Part shown: in pieces, positions 12,480-23,113 of the stretch
How the letters are laid out: each line of letters begins with the position of its first letter
Position numbering within the stretch: the first letter of the stretch is position 1
Assembly: GCA_050084515.1 (NCBI GenBank)
Contig: CM114271.1
Location: forward strand, 65,286,001 to 65,350,000
Origin: Blasia pusilla
Lineage: Eukaryota; Marchantiophyta; Marchantiopsida; Blasiales
DNA: 64,000 nt
Direction of reading: 5' to 3'
Program-made: the position numbers and the translations under genes
Notes under the pieces: model-generated
Told to the model about the DNA's origin: nothing
The model's input: the letters and a program-made list of their open reading frames with translations, nothing else
Database searches by the model: none

Positions 12480-13725
12480 ATTAGGGGGTGAAGGATTTAT
12501 GGACGCTTGTCCCCTCAAAGAAAAAATCTTCGTCCATGCATAGCATGAGTATTATGCTAGTGTTAAATGACCGCAATTTTCTTAAACACCTAGGACTACG
12601 CAATGATGATAGAAAGAACCCAACCCGTGCATGCAAATCTATAATATTCTTAGCAATAAAGTATGGGGAACAAACAAACATCTCTTTGCTCTACATGTGT
12701 CTTTTAGGGTTGTCTCTGGTTTTGACACTTGTCCCCTCTAATAGTTTAATTTCATCTAGTTAAACTAGATGAGAAGGAATGCTTCTTTCACTCGTGCGGG
12801 GCACGAGCACCTAGTAGTCTATCTCGATCCCTACTACTTTCACATTCGTCGCCCTTAAGAGGGGAAAAAATTTAATTTCAAGAAAATATCCCATTTATGT
12901 TCACCATTTGCAATTCGAATGGCTTTGAGGAACCCTATTAATTTTGTGCATAATACTCGCTACACACTAGTTCACATTAGCTTTACACTTCTACACACTT
13001 ATTAACATTAACTCACAATAGCTCCTTCCTCGGGCTCTCAAGCAAGAGCCTCCTTGTTTGCCATGAACAAAACATACATGACTATTCCCTTCATGTATAT
13101 CATTAGCCCTGCAATAATGGGTGCATGGGTTAAGGAAAGTCCTCTTTTCACTATATTAGTTAGATGGAACTAAGTTATTAGAGGTGACATATGTCAACGA
13201 GAGATCACCTCAAAGGATAGATGTCAAATAGGTTGATGTTTGTTGCTCAGACCCTATCGCTAATAATAATATAGCTAATTCTTGATTGTAGGGTTTTCTA
13301 CCATATGAGAGCTTCAAAAGAAGGGCGATTCACAAGGAGCAAGGATGCAATGCCTCATACACAAACAACCACAACAAAACCATGTTCGATAGGCAAGCCA
13401 ATGGGTTTCTTTGTTGACGATAAGCTTGCCTATCGTGTGAGATCTTCAACACGAGGCAACAACATCTCATCCAAAAATAACTATGCCCTAGAATATACCT
13501 TTTAGATTAATGATCTTCATCTGTCAATTGTGATAGGTATTCATCCCTGTTGCACTATACATATAAGGGTAGTCATTTCACTACCGCACGGCGACAAAAT
13601 CCACTTGCCTATCAATTATGGTGATTACCATAGCCAAGAATGGAAATCTACCCGTACCTACTATTTGTTATCAATGAGAAGCTACTAGATCCCTATTTCC
13701 TTGCCTCTGTTACATCTTTTATATT
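12480..13725. other. Intergenic DNA upstream of MurB and left flank of element A
   Basis: No coding domain is seen. The last 117 bp (13609-13725) are of note because a near-identical copy recurs at 23477-23594 inside the rearranged right end of element A. Confidence 0.5.
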
Positions 13726-13990
13726 TGTCACGTCTTTTAGGATAGATCGGTGAGATCTAATAGAGCGACTTCGTGAGTAGTGGAGGATACGCTCAATAGG
13801 TCGCGGATGACCTGCTGAGGCCCCGGGAAACCTGAGAGAGCAGGTTTCCCGGGTTTGGTTTGACATGAGAGAGAGTGCACACCTTTGAGAGCTATGGTGT
13901 GAGATGGTGGAGAGAGAGATTGGAGCTTACTTTACAAAGAGAGAATGCGAGAATGAGAGAGTGAGAGAGCTTCATGGGGGAGTCGTTGGT
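13726..13990 (+). repeat. Element A 5' LTR, internally deleted
   Basis: The start matches the complete LTR at 23595 (CTTTTAGGATAGATCGGTGA). After the AGCAGGTTTCCC block it jumps straight to GGGTTTGGTTTGACATGAGA, so about 300 bp present in the 23595 and 61203 copies are missing. The canonical LTR end GCGCACGACA is not found before gag, so the right boundary is approximate and no primer-binding site could be assigned. Confidence 0.65.
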
Positions 13991-14049
13991 CACTCGCTGT
14001 TTTTGCACGTTGGGGACCGTGTTCCCCGTTCAACGGCTCGGTTTTTGCA

Positions 14050-15070
14050 GGTTCGGGACTTTGAGAGGCAAGGTGGTGAACTCGAGAGTAGCTCTAGAGG
14101 TTTTACGCGGAGTGGCGCGAGGTCCCGAGGGTCTCCACGTGAGGGACCACCTCGACCTTCTTCTGTGTCATCGTTAGACGAGGGGGAGGGTGTAGAGGAG
14201 TTTGTGAGCACATCGCCACACATTGTGAGTGGTCCTACCAGTTGGGCGAACGAGATGGACGACCGAGGTAGAGGACCGCGTAGGTTTTCAGGTGTAGTAG
14301 GCACGATTGAGTTGCACGATTTTATAACAGAGTTTAGGAGTTGGTGCGACTCCCAACGCGCCAGGAACTCTAGAGAGTTCAACCCGTTTACAGCATGGAA
14401 CGCTATGTTCCAGCATTTAGAGGGGGCGCCCATGGAGTTCTCTCAGAGATATGCATGTGAGATTGAGGCGTGGAGGCTCTACTATGACCCACATTATGTG
14501 TCATGGACGGAGCCGTTCCCAGATGAGGAGGAGGAGGAGTCAGGAGAGGCTACTGCCTCTTCCACTAGTGACGTTTTAGGAGGGGTCACTCGCACGGGAG
14601 CAGTTGCACCGTCTAGTCGGGTTTGTCCCAGGTTCAACCCTGTGGTTGAGTTCTTTGCTGAGTTGAGGGCGAGCTACCAGGGGGTACGGACGGAGAAGTT
14701 GTAGAGCATCCATGACTTCCAGAGGCGCCCGAGTGAAAGTTTGCGTGAGGCTTACACTCCCTTGCGCCGGTTGATCAACGTCACTCAGGGGGTGACAGAG
14801 GCTCAGGCTATCCAATCATGGTACGCGATGCTGGATCGGACCCTGCGGACTCGGGTGCGGGAGGGGGTGCTTCTTATGGATACCTCCCCTACGTTGAGAG
14901 ATGTTTTAAGGACCGCCGAGAACATTGAGCGCAACATGGCGGAGGAGAGCATAGCCACCATGGGTTCTGGGCGAGAGCTGTCACGATTGTCTGCACCACC
15001 TGTGCAGCAACGTGGTGGTCGTCCTTCTTACGTCCGGACTGAGGGCCAGAGAGGGCACCAGAGCAAGTAG
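14050..15070 (+). pseudogene. Element A gag
   Basis: The open frame from 13904 to 14704 continues after one stop (14703-14705) in another frame at 14741-15070. The core contains IELHDFITEFRSWCDSQRA, FQHLEGAPM and ACEIEAWRLYY, then ITQ-type text LINVTQGVTEAQAIQSWY, typical of Ty3/gypsy capsid. The same blocks occur in E (33780-34450), F (31160-31600) and D (63540-63860). A CCHC knuckle seen in E is not readable here. Two or more frameshifts separate gag from the protease frame at 15470. Confidence 0.82.
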
Positions 15071-15469
15071 CCGGTCCGGGTGGGCCTAGAGATCGTGCAC
15101 CAGGTGGTCCCGTTGGGGGACGAGGAGCTAGAGTTGCCCGACAGGGTGGTGGAGCTGGCCGTGGAGGAGGTAGAGTACCACCACCTAGACGCGCCGAGGA
15201 GACGCCGGACGTGAGGCCGGGATGGTCGCTCGATCTACAGGCTACTGAGGAGCAGATTGCCGCTATGGCATTGAGGTTACCCGATGCCGGATCCGTGGCA
15301 TCGACATCATATGGAGCGGCCCAGAGATCCTGGAGGATCTGGATGGATGTGCGGGTTGCCCAAATGGAGGCGCCCGCAATTGTGATGCGTGGAGCGACCC
15401 ACGAGTTGGATCCACGAGCGGGAAGCGGAAGACGACTAGGCTTCCTCGGTCTTTCACGTTGTCGAAGCG

Positions 15470-16369
15470 TTGAGGACCCCATCGATGGGTCCTCATCAAA
15501 GTTCTTGGAGAGTTGGTGATGTTGTTGGTGTGCAGGCACGGAGGGCGATGGGAGAAGCGAGTGCGACGACTCCTATTGTTGATGCTCAGGAGGGGCATGT
15601 GTCGAGCACGTTGTTGGGGGCAACCACCGTTGTGTACCGCACTCCTTTATTTTCTGCTTCCGATGTTATGACGTTGGGGGGTACGCCCGCCAAGGATTTT
15701 CAGCTGGCCGCTTCACTATGTGAGCGCGGAGTTGGAGTTCCTGCATCACATTCAGAGGTGATTGCAGAGGAGGTGAAGGACCTGCCCTTGGAGCGGATGC
15801 TCGGGCCATCCACGTCAGATTTATGGCAGGCTGTTGTTGCTAGGATGGCGGAGATGCCCACTAGACCCGCGATAGATCGTGCCATGGGTTCTCCTGGTGT
15901 TGTGTTGCTGGATAACCAAGGAGAGGTCTTCCAGTTAGTGAGTCCTGGAGGTAGAGCTTTTAGTCCGCAGCGCGTCTTGTTGGATTCATGGGCGCAACCC
16001 TTGATGTTGGGGAAAGCGTCATTCAGAGGATTGGGCTTGATGAGAGCCGATGTAGAGCGTTGTCCATTCCAGATACAGACATCCTTGGGTGGAGCCAATA
16101 CCACACAGTATATCACCCGACAGGAGGTCGTGGTGAGGATTCGCCCGGGACATCCTACAGATGAGTCCGTGGTGCGCGCCAAGGCGATAGTGACTGATGT
16201 AGAGTCCTACGATGTCTTGGTTGGTGGAGCAGTGTTATACACGATGGGGTTTTCCCTGGATTATTGGGAGGAGTCAGCGTCCTACAGACCAGAATGGCAG
16301 TCAGGTGATGGGCGCCTTAGCTCATTACCCGTTCGATTCACAGATGCAGTGATCGAGCAACGGCCATGA
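15470..16369 (+). pseudogene. Element A retropepsin-like protease region
   Basis: A 299-codon frame contains the retropepsin signature in mutated form, RVLLDSWAQPLMLGK, where the relative F reads LLDSRAQ; the ancestral triplet D-S-G-A would be expected. Downstream, AIVTDVESYDVLVGGAVLY matches the flap-distal part of gypsy proteases. The frame ends at TGA 16370-16372 and resumes in the same frame at ATG 16373, so a single in-frame stop separates it from the methyltransferase segment. The Gly to Trp change in the active site argues this copy is inactive. Confidence 0.75.
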
Positions 16370-16372
16370 GAG

Positions 16373-16606
16373 ATGGCGACCTTAGCAGCATTTAGCAATG
16401 CCATCACTTGGCCTAGTGATTTGATTCAGGGACACGTCCATGCAGAGGATACTCCCGTTCCTAAAATTTCTATGGAGAGGAGTGTTATGGTAGCTGCATC
16501 ATTCCGTGGAGGAGAGGTGCCGTTGTGGGGCTCGACTAAGGAGCTTCAACGATTGGCAGATGAGCACGTGCAGATCGCGTGGAGCGAGGCGTTTGCACCA
16601 AAGCGT
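16373..16606 (+). pseudogene. Element A linker between protease and methyltransferase
   Basis: This frame continues that of the protease and ends at the codons for Lys-Arg where an antisense solo LTR is inserted. With the LTR and its duplicated target set aside, the frame proceeds directly into RDGSKEPEVAG at 17904. The text TFSNAITWPSD-like at 16388 is also recognisable in F near 52,410 (FSDIITWA). Confidence 0.7.
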
Positions 16607-17281
16607 TGTCGTGTCGAGAGTCTTTCTTCGAGCAAGGGCGGGCCTTCTAGTTGCGGTAGATGCGGTCGATGCAAGGTGAACTCTCTAATAAGTTCTCCTT
16701 TTTCAATACAAAATTATGATGTACACTCTCCATTCTCTCACGACAGGTATCACAAATGGAAGTGCCGAGGCGATCACTACTTCGTAACATCGGACCCCAA
16801 AACTCCTAACTATGAAATCCCTATAAACTATTTTACGCTTGTACAAGAGGAAGATAGCACAACTAGTGTTAAACCCTACTTGACCAGGCCTATTGACATC
16901 CATGGATCACTATATAAGGACATACAAAGTACAATCCCATGTCCTTCCATATGTGACGATAGGAAGGATTACCAGAGTTGGAGATTGCATGACCCGGTTC
17001 ATGAACGCCTCCCCAAAGTCATAAATTAAATATCGAGTGAACCAGTGCCTATCTACAAAGAGTACCTTGACATGGTATGGATTGAGGAAAGGAAAGTCGG
17101 GCACAACTCGTGCTCCGCCCCTATCCATGCTTGCCAGACATTCTCTACTCTCCTCAAGAATGGGTTTTGGCGGAGTTATTCTCCCAAGAGGGGTAATCCA
17201 CTCTCATTGGGAAAGTAACAAGCCAAAACATCCGCTATTTCAGTATCACTAAACTCCTCTAAGGTGACAAACCTCTCATCT

Positions 17282-17326
<45 letters not shown>

Positions 17327-17902
17327 AGAAACCTCTCGAAGAATAGACTATGGTCAAGTTACTCTCCCAAGAGGGGTGATCCACTCTCATTGGAAGAGCA
17401 AGCAATCCCAAAGCCATACACTCAAGAGAGACGCGAGAGACTCAAGATGTGGAATAGAAGGTGATGAACCCTTGAAGGTCCCTCCTCTTTATATACTCAC
17501 AAGGGATCCACAAGAGTACGAAATAGAGCTTATCTTATCTTGTGCCACATGGCTTCCTCTCAAGGCTTAGCCAATCACATTTTGACACAAGTAGATTTCC
17601 TCTTATCTCTTCCAAAATATCCTCTTTTACCCACATGATATTTTCCAAATTACCCCAACTAACCTAGCCACCAACCAAGACTACTTTTTCTTTTCATTAA
17701 AGCAACTACTTTATTTTTATAAAGTCATCTTTTATTTATTACCTCCTTTTCCTAAAGTTGGGCCCGCATAAAAGAGGCACCATAAAGAGGTTTAAACATA
17801 AGAATCTCCTTTTTCTAAGCCAATTTACTTAATACTAATGAAACTCTATCTAACACTTAATGACGAAGGAGTTTACACACTGGTTGATTTTACTATACGA
17901 CA
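16607..17902 (-). mobile_element. Solo LTR of the element C family, antisense, inside element A
   Basis: This 1,296-bp block is the reverse complement of the LTR at 36797-38070. It begins TGTCGTGTCGAGAG and ends CTATACGACA on +, so both ends are TG..CA. It is flanked by GCGT (16603-16606 and 17903-17906), a 4-bp target duplication that may extend to AGCGT. It carries a CA microsatellite. Removing it restores one reading frame across the host element. Confidence 0.9.
17283..17323 (+). repeat. (CA)n microsatellite in the solo LTR
   Basis: About 20 CA units. The corresponding site in the 36797 LTR has only a short GTGTGTGTGT run, so the tract expanded after the two LTRs diverged. Confidence 0.9.
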
Positions 17903-18990
17903 GCGTGACGGGTCTAAGGAACCCGAGGTAGCAGGGAGTGCTACGATGACACCCTTGGATACCACACCCATTGTGTGGTGTACCCCGGAGGAGGGTATTC
18001 GAGTGTTAGATCTCTTTGGAGGGATTAGCACCGGGTTAGTTGTTGTTTTGCAGGCAGGAGTGCGAGTACAGCAGTACCTGTATGTGGAGAGTGATGATGT
18101 TGCGAGGCGCGTCTCACTACGACATGTGGCGCAATTACGCCTACATTTTCCCGACTTATTGTCTGCGTCCACAAGATCTGTGGGGTACTAGAGTTCCCCT
18201 GAGGATATTTTGTTGTTGGGGCGCAGGACTTAGAGCGGTAGGGACCATTGATTTGGTCATTGCCGGTTGGCCATGTCGGGGCCAATCGAGTCTTCGGACG
18301 AGGTGGTGGCCGACACTCGGTCTAGGTTGTTTTGGGAGATGTTGAGGGTCTTACGGCAATTGCAGGAGCACCAGTCTTGTTCTCCAGCCTACATTCTGGA
18401 GAATGTGCTGATCTTAGGAAACTCCAGGTCACGGGTGGTGACGAGTGCTCATGAGGTGCGTGCCTGGATCGGCCCAGCAGTGCTCTTGGATGCGGTGAGT
18501 GTAGGTTCTAGAGCCCATCGCCCGCGTCTATGGTGGACCAACTTGGTGCCCCATGCGGTGTTATGGAGGGCGTATGCGAGAGTGGAGCGCCCCTCCACTC
18601 TCGCATAGTGGATTCCATTCTGGATCCAGGTCGTAGATCATAGGCAATGAGGCACGATGATCGACCACCGTTGATTGTGGTCAACAGGGTAGGCAGGCCA
18701 CGGGCAGCCTTGCCCACGTTTGTGAGTTTTCCCGCTTCCTATGCATACAAGGAGGTCGGTCCTGGCTTGGTTTGGGATGACCAGGTTCAGCGGTTAGTGG
18801 AGCCCAACGCCGACGAGAGAGAGCGAGCGATGGGATTTCCCACAGGAGTGACGGTAGTACCATCAGTGTCAGAGGCATCACGACGCCATGTCTTGGGTCA
18901 GGCGATGGACCTGAACTGCTTGACATGGATACTCAACTTGGGAGTGGCTGAGCAGCGTCGTATGAGATCGCGACAGATCACGGCGATTTG
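17903..18990 (+). pseudogene. C5 cytosine DNA methyltransferase domain encoded by element A
   Basis: The domain would transfer a methyl group from S-adenosylmethionine to cytosine C5. Visible motifs in order: motif I VLDLFGGISTGL (18000-18038, SAM binding); motif IV DLVIAGWPCRGQS with the catalytic Cys codon at 18274-18276; motif VI AYILENV (ENV at 18399-18407); motif VIII VGSRAHRPRLWWTNL (about 18504-18548); motif IX NADERERAMGFPTG (about 18808-18850); motif X RRHVLGQAMDLN (about 18879-18915). Canonical I-to-X order excludes a rearranged plant DRM. The RAHRPR..WTN form of motif VIII resembles DNMT3-type enzymes. At least three frame changes (near 18190, 18280, 18600) break the copy. There are no introns, and protease lies upstream and reverse transcriptase downstream in the same direction, so it belongs to the retrotransposon and not to the host. 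Confidence 0.9.
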
Positions 18991-19300
18991 CGCAGTGAGC
19001 CCCATGCCTACCGAGACGGTGGAGGCAAAGCTGGGGCAAGACCCGAGGAGATCTACGCACCAAGGGAGATCGAGAGAGACACCCTTGGACTTCTTGGGAT
19101 GTTTTGCAGGTACGCAAGGAGATGATAGCCACAGCATCAAGCGTGGCTTCGGGCACTACACGTGGAGGAGATCAGAGTTTGCAGTTGGTTGCAGGAGAGC
19201 GGCCGAGTGTTGTTGTTCGAGACGGGGTTGCACCATAGCAACCACCGATACCCGCGCCGGAGAGTCCCATCAGAGTCACGATGGAGACTTGGGAGCCGAT
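18991..19300 (+). pseudogene. Element A linker between methyltransferase and reverse transcriptase
   Basis: This region aligns in mixed frames with element E at 48290-48540: PTETVEA matches ATETVKA, and METWEPI matches METWEP-like text before the RT. It has no recognised fold. Two frameshifts are implied because the matching text of E falls in a different frame from the long 18647-20098 frame. Confidence 0.6.
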
Positions 19301-20098
19301 ATGGGCCCTAAGTTGACAGGAGGAGAGCGGCGCCGAATACATCAGTTCCTCAGGAGTTATAGGAGCTGCTTTGCGTTTAGCATGGAGGATTTGGGTACGC
19401 TGAAAGGACCGGGGATCCGCATTGAGTTTTCGAGTGATATGCCGATCTTCCGACGACCCTACAGATACAGTGATATGGAGAGGGCTCGATTGAGTAGGAG
19501 CCAAGACTTGGTCGGAGCAGGACTAGTGGAGATGTCGCATGGGGAGTATGCATCTGCCACTGTCATGCCCGCCAAGAAGGATGTGCATGGCAACTGGACG
19601 AATAGGCGGATGTGTGGGGATTACCAACCTATCAATCGGCAGACGAAATCCAATAGGTATGCCATGCCCACCCGTGAGGAGATCTTTGATGCGATTCGTC
19701 ACGCAAAGGTCTTCAGTTCTTTGGATTTGCGAGCTGGATACCATCAGCTGCCTATCAGATTGGAGGACAGGCAGAAGATGGCATTTTGGGGCATCGATCC
19801 TCACGGGAAGGATTTTTTGTACCAGTGGCGGTTCTTACCATTTGGGTTAAAGAATGCCCCGGCTGAGTTTCAGAGGGTCATGGATAGGATCTTGGCTGGT
19901 CTGGATTTTGCTAGGTATTATATTGATGACATCGTAGTCTTTATCGCCACGGTTGAGGAGCATGAGCAACATCTAGAGGAGGTGTTTCGACGATTGCAAT
20001 TACATGGGCTGAAGCTACATCCAGGCAAGTGCAAGTTCTTCTACGACCAGATTGAGTACTTAGGTCATACGATATACCCAGGGGGCCTTGGTGTTTAG
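19301..20098 (+). pseudogene. Element A Ty3/gypsy reverse transcriptase
   Basis: Conserved RT blocks are LTGGERRRIHQFLRSYRSCF, FRRPYRYSDMERARL, HGEYASATVMPAKKD, MCGDYQPINRQTK, SSLDLRAGYHQLPI, FLPFGLKNAPAEFQRVMD and the catalytic YYIDDIVVF. The fingers-palm region is complete and the Y-x-D-D box is intact. The frame stops at 20096-20098, right after YLGHTIYPGGLGV, and the thumb continues in another frame (IPRPTDVSRVRAFMGLANFY). It would copy element RNA into DNA in cytoplasmic particles. Confidence 0.93.
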
Positions 20099-20835
20099 CT
20101 ATCTCACGCATTCCACGCCCTACAGATGTGAGCCGTGTTCGCGCATTCATGGGATTGGCGAACTTCTATCGACGATACGTCAAGGGATTGATTTGATTAT
20201 GGCGTGACCTTGTCGACCAAGGTGGATCACGAGTGGTGGCTGGGGGGATGAGCAGAGCGAGCATTTTAGTTGCTCAGGACAAGTTGACGTCCGCACCCAT
20301 CTTGAGGAGACCCATCGTGGGCGTCCTTTCGATTGCACACATAGATTGGAGCATGTTGGGGCTTGGAGCGATGCTCACCCAGCATGATGATGAGGGTAGA
20401 GAGTTCGTGGTGGCTTACGCTAGCCGCTCGAACAACACTGTAGAGGCGAAGTACAGCTCGTATGAGGGTGAGTGCTTGGCTACGGTGTGGGCTGTCGTGC
20501 ATTTTAGGTGTAACTTATTCGGCAACCCCTTTACCATCATCACTAATCATCAACCACTGAAGTGGTTGATGGAGTCCGACAAGCTTACAGGGAAGCTTGC
20601 AAGATGGGCTCTGTTGTTGCAGGAGTATGATTTTCAGGTGGTACATAGACCTGGGACGCTCAACCAGGATGCAGATGGGTTGAGTCGTAACCCATGCCCG
20701 AGTCAGCGAGATGTGACTGGAGCTCGATGGCATGGAGAGAGTGATGAGGAGTCGGTGCCAGGATGGCACGCGTCAGCCTATTTAGGCATGTTGGCTATGG
20801 AGAGCGAGTGTGGAGACTTCGATGGCGAGGTCTAG
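20099..20835 (+). pseudogene. Element A RNase H domain
   Basis: After a frameshift, the frame from 20233 has IDWSMLGLGAMLTQHDDEG, EFVVAYASRSNN, YEGECLATVWAV, and FTIITNHQPLKWLM, ending LNQDADGLSRNPC. In the relative E the corresponding text is TLETDHQPLKWL, so the catalytic Asp of the TDHQ block is Asn here. This suggests loss of RNase H activity in this copy. Confidence 0.85.
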
Positions 20836-22133
20836 TGGAGAGTCCTTGGATCCTGAGGCCAATGAGGACACGACAAGTGGCCGAGATATTCATGATGATG
20901 GAGTAGTCTTGGAGTACCTTCGTACTGGTAGCGTTGCTAGCACCATGGATGCTAGAGAGCGGGATCCGATCCTACAGCGGGCCAGACGGTTCCGTTGGGA
21001 GGGGTCACATGTTTTGAGGGTTTGGGAGGATGGCAGAGTACGCGTAGTGCCGCATCCTTTGTAGAGAGCACGACTAGTGCAGCATGCCCACGAGGAGTTG
21101 GGTCACTTTGGGGTGAAGCGAACGTACAGCTTGCTCTAGATTCACTATTGGTGGCGAGGCATGCAGACTGACGTTCAGCAGTTTGTTGCCAGGCGCATGG
21201 TGTGTGATCGGGTCCGAGCATCGTTCAATGCTCCGACTCCACAATTGCATCTGTTACCGATCATGGGCTTAGGGTATAGATGGAGTTTGGATTTTGCAGG
21301 ACCTTTGCCCTTGACGGAGCGTCACAGTTGTTATGTGTTGGTGATGGTTGAGCACTTCTCGAAGTGGATCGAGTTGGTTGCATTGCCTGACAAAGCGAGT
21401 GAGGGAGTAGCTTATGCCTTCCTTGACAGAGTGCTAAGTCATTATGGTGCACCGGCTGAGGTGTTGATGCACAGGTACCGAAGTTTCGCGGTGAGTTCCA
21501 AGCCTTGTGTGATCAGGCGTTGATCGACCACCGCACGACTTCGCGAGATCATCACGAGACGGATGGATTAGCGGAGAGAGTTGTGCAGACGGTGAAGAGG
21601 GGTTTACGCAAGTATGGCTTGCAGAGAGTTCACCTAGGAGATTGGGACCTCCAGTTGCCATGGTTGGCGATGGGATACAGATTCAGCAGGCAGGCATCCT
21701 TAGCGTCTTTTTCACCGTACTTGCTACTTTATGGCCGAGAGCCAGATTTACCTGCGGCCATTCGTCGAGATGTTGGTGAGGTGCTAGACCTTGATGACCC
21801 AGATGTATGGGTGTGAGCATGTTCTCAGAGGGCTGAGTTATTTCGGAGAGTGATGCCCATGGCGTTCGAGAACTAAGCGATTGCACAGCATCGGGATACG
21901 TTGAGGTATGCGAATATTCGGGGTGGTGGTTATCGACCAACTATCCGGAGGTTTCATCAGGAAGATTATGTCTACTTGCAGCAGACGGCACCGACGACGT
22001 TGGATATGACTGTAGGGCGCACTATCTTGAGAGTACGTGACATTTTGCCATCGGGTGTTCTATTGCTGGAGGGACGCGATGGTATGGTATGGAAGGACCA
22101 TGTGCGTAATTGTGCGCCATGTCACCTTCCTAA
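20836..22133 (+). pseudogene. Element A integrase (zinc, DDE core, C-terminal domain)
   Basis: The HHCC zinc domain is HAHEELGHFG..YWWRGM..RRMVCDRV; the first Cys is Arg here but Cys in E (SRCMVCDRV). The core begins with YRWSLDFAGPLPL (first Asp) and later TDGLAERVVQTVKRGLRKYG (Glu). The segment between (EVLMHRYRSF) is frameshifted and the second Asp is not readable. The C-terminal domain has DYVYLQQTAPTTLD and TILRVRDILPSGVLLLEG ending at HLPN at 22133, where a foreign LTR interrupts it. Several stops are present. The frame continues into the PHD finger after the LTR. Confidence 0.88.
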
Positions 22134-22915
22134 TGTTAGGATTTCACATAGAATTGTCTGCTGTTTTCTTCCAGTTTTTTAACTATGGTTAGTTCTGCAA
22201 ACTATGGTTGGAAGTTTATCATAGTTACAAGTCTCAGTTAGTCTACTAGTTACCTCTTTAACTATTCTTGTGAGTTTTGGTTATGTTTAATTGTGCACAT
22301 GGTGTCTTGGCCTCCCCCTTTGGTCTTTGGCTTTGTTGTGTTGTCCTCCCCTATTGTCTTTGGCCTATTCTGGTGGTGTCTTTCTGTTGGCCATTCTGGT
22401 GTCTTTGGCCTACTCTGTTGTCTTTGGCCCTTCCACCTTGCCCTACCATGCAAAGTGGTCCCTTCTGGTCTCTTCTAGGAAACTATATAACTCCCCCTCT
22501 CTTCCCTTCTTCTTTGATTCACTTCTACTCCCGCCCTCTAATTTGTGGGTTTTGAGATTAGCTCCTAAATACCGAACCTCGCTTGTGCCTTGATCAACTA
22601 AGAAGGAATGTGCATTGGTGTGGAGAATGCTCCAAGAACCAATCTAGCACAAACTCCTGCATCTTGGTTTCAACCACCTCTCTTCAGGACTTGTGTATTC
22701 TAATAAGGTGTTGCCTTTCAAGCACCCAGTTCTCAATAGAAGTTGTAGACCAGTTCTACATGCAATCCATTTTTCAGGTTTACTCTTTCAGGTTTGTAAG
22801 TGATTACCCTCATGTACATGGTTCAGTGGAAGATCCTGTCGGGATCTACTATCTTTCTATTCTTTTAAAGTTTTAAAAGTAAGATCTGAGAGGAAGTAGA
22901 ATTCTGATTTCAACA
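22134..22915 (+). mobile_element. Solo LTR, probably Copia-type, inside the integrase-PHD junction
   Basis: The 782-bp block begins TGTTAGGATTTCA and ends GATTTCAACA, and is flanked by a perfect 5-bp duplication CCTAA at 22129-22133 and 22916-22920. It has an internal TATATAA near 22482 compatible with an LTR promoter. There is no coding domain; the roughly 100-codon frames within are chance. The TGTT..AACA ends favour Copia over gypsy, which is inference. Confidence 0.88.
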
Positions 22916-23113
22916 CCTAACATTGATGGTACAGTAGATCCGAGCTTAGTAGTAGTTCTTGCAGGCTTGCGTTGTATGTTATGTGGTTCTGCCCATGTTG
23001 CGGCCACGATGCTAGTCTATGATGGATGTTCGAGAGGATGGCATATGGCATGTTTGACGCCATCTCTCACTAGGGTTCCTCAGGGACGATGGATGTGTCC
23101 CAGATGTACATAG
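22916..23113 (+). pseudogene. PHD finger at the C-terminus of element A integrase
   Basis: With the solo LTR set aside, the integrase frame runs ..CHLPN-IDGTVDPSLVVVLAG and on into a C4HC3 zinc finger from the first Cys at 22973 to the last at 23105-23107, then TAG at 23111. The text is CMLCGS, ATMLVYDGCSRGWHMACL, VPQGRWMCPRC. Seven of eight ligands are present; the third Cys is Tyr (TAT), one transition from TGT. PHD fingers bind histone H3 tails, so this module could steer integration to particular chromatin, like the chromodomain of chromoviruses. That targeting role is inference. Confidence 0.87.

Noticed and set aside
11728-12543. A 271-codon frame on the plus strand
   Set aside because: It lies antisense to MurB exon 1 and its upstream region; it has no domain, while the minus-strand exons have clear MurB motifs and splice sites.
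17838-20098. The methyltransferase as a host DNMT/CMT/DRM gene
   Set aside because: It has no introns, lies in frame with protease upstream and reverse transcriptase downstream, and sits inside LTR and TATT boundaries; it belongs to the retrotransposon.
22262-22593. Frames of about 60-100 codons rich in Leu/Cys/Trp
   Set aside because: They lie wholly inside the 782-bp solo LTR and reflect its T-rich composition.
22916-22922. Taking the LTR end as CCTAACA at 22922 from an apparent 7-bp inverted terminus
   Set aside because: That placement gives no target duplication and breaks the frame; ending at CAACA (22915) gives a perfect CCTAA duplication and restores the integrase-PHD frame.
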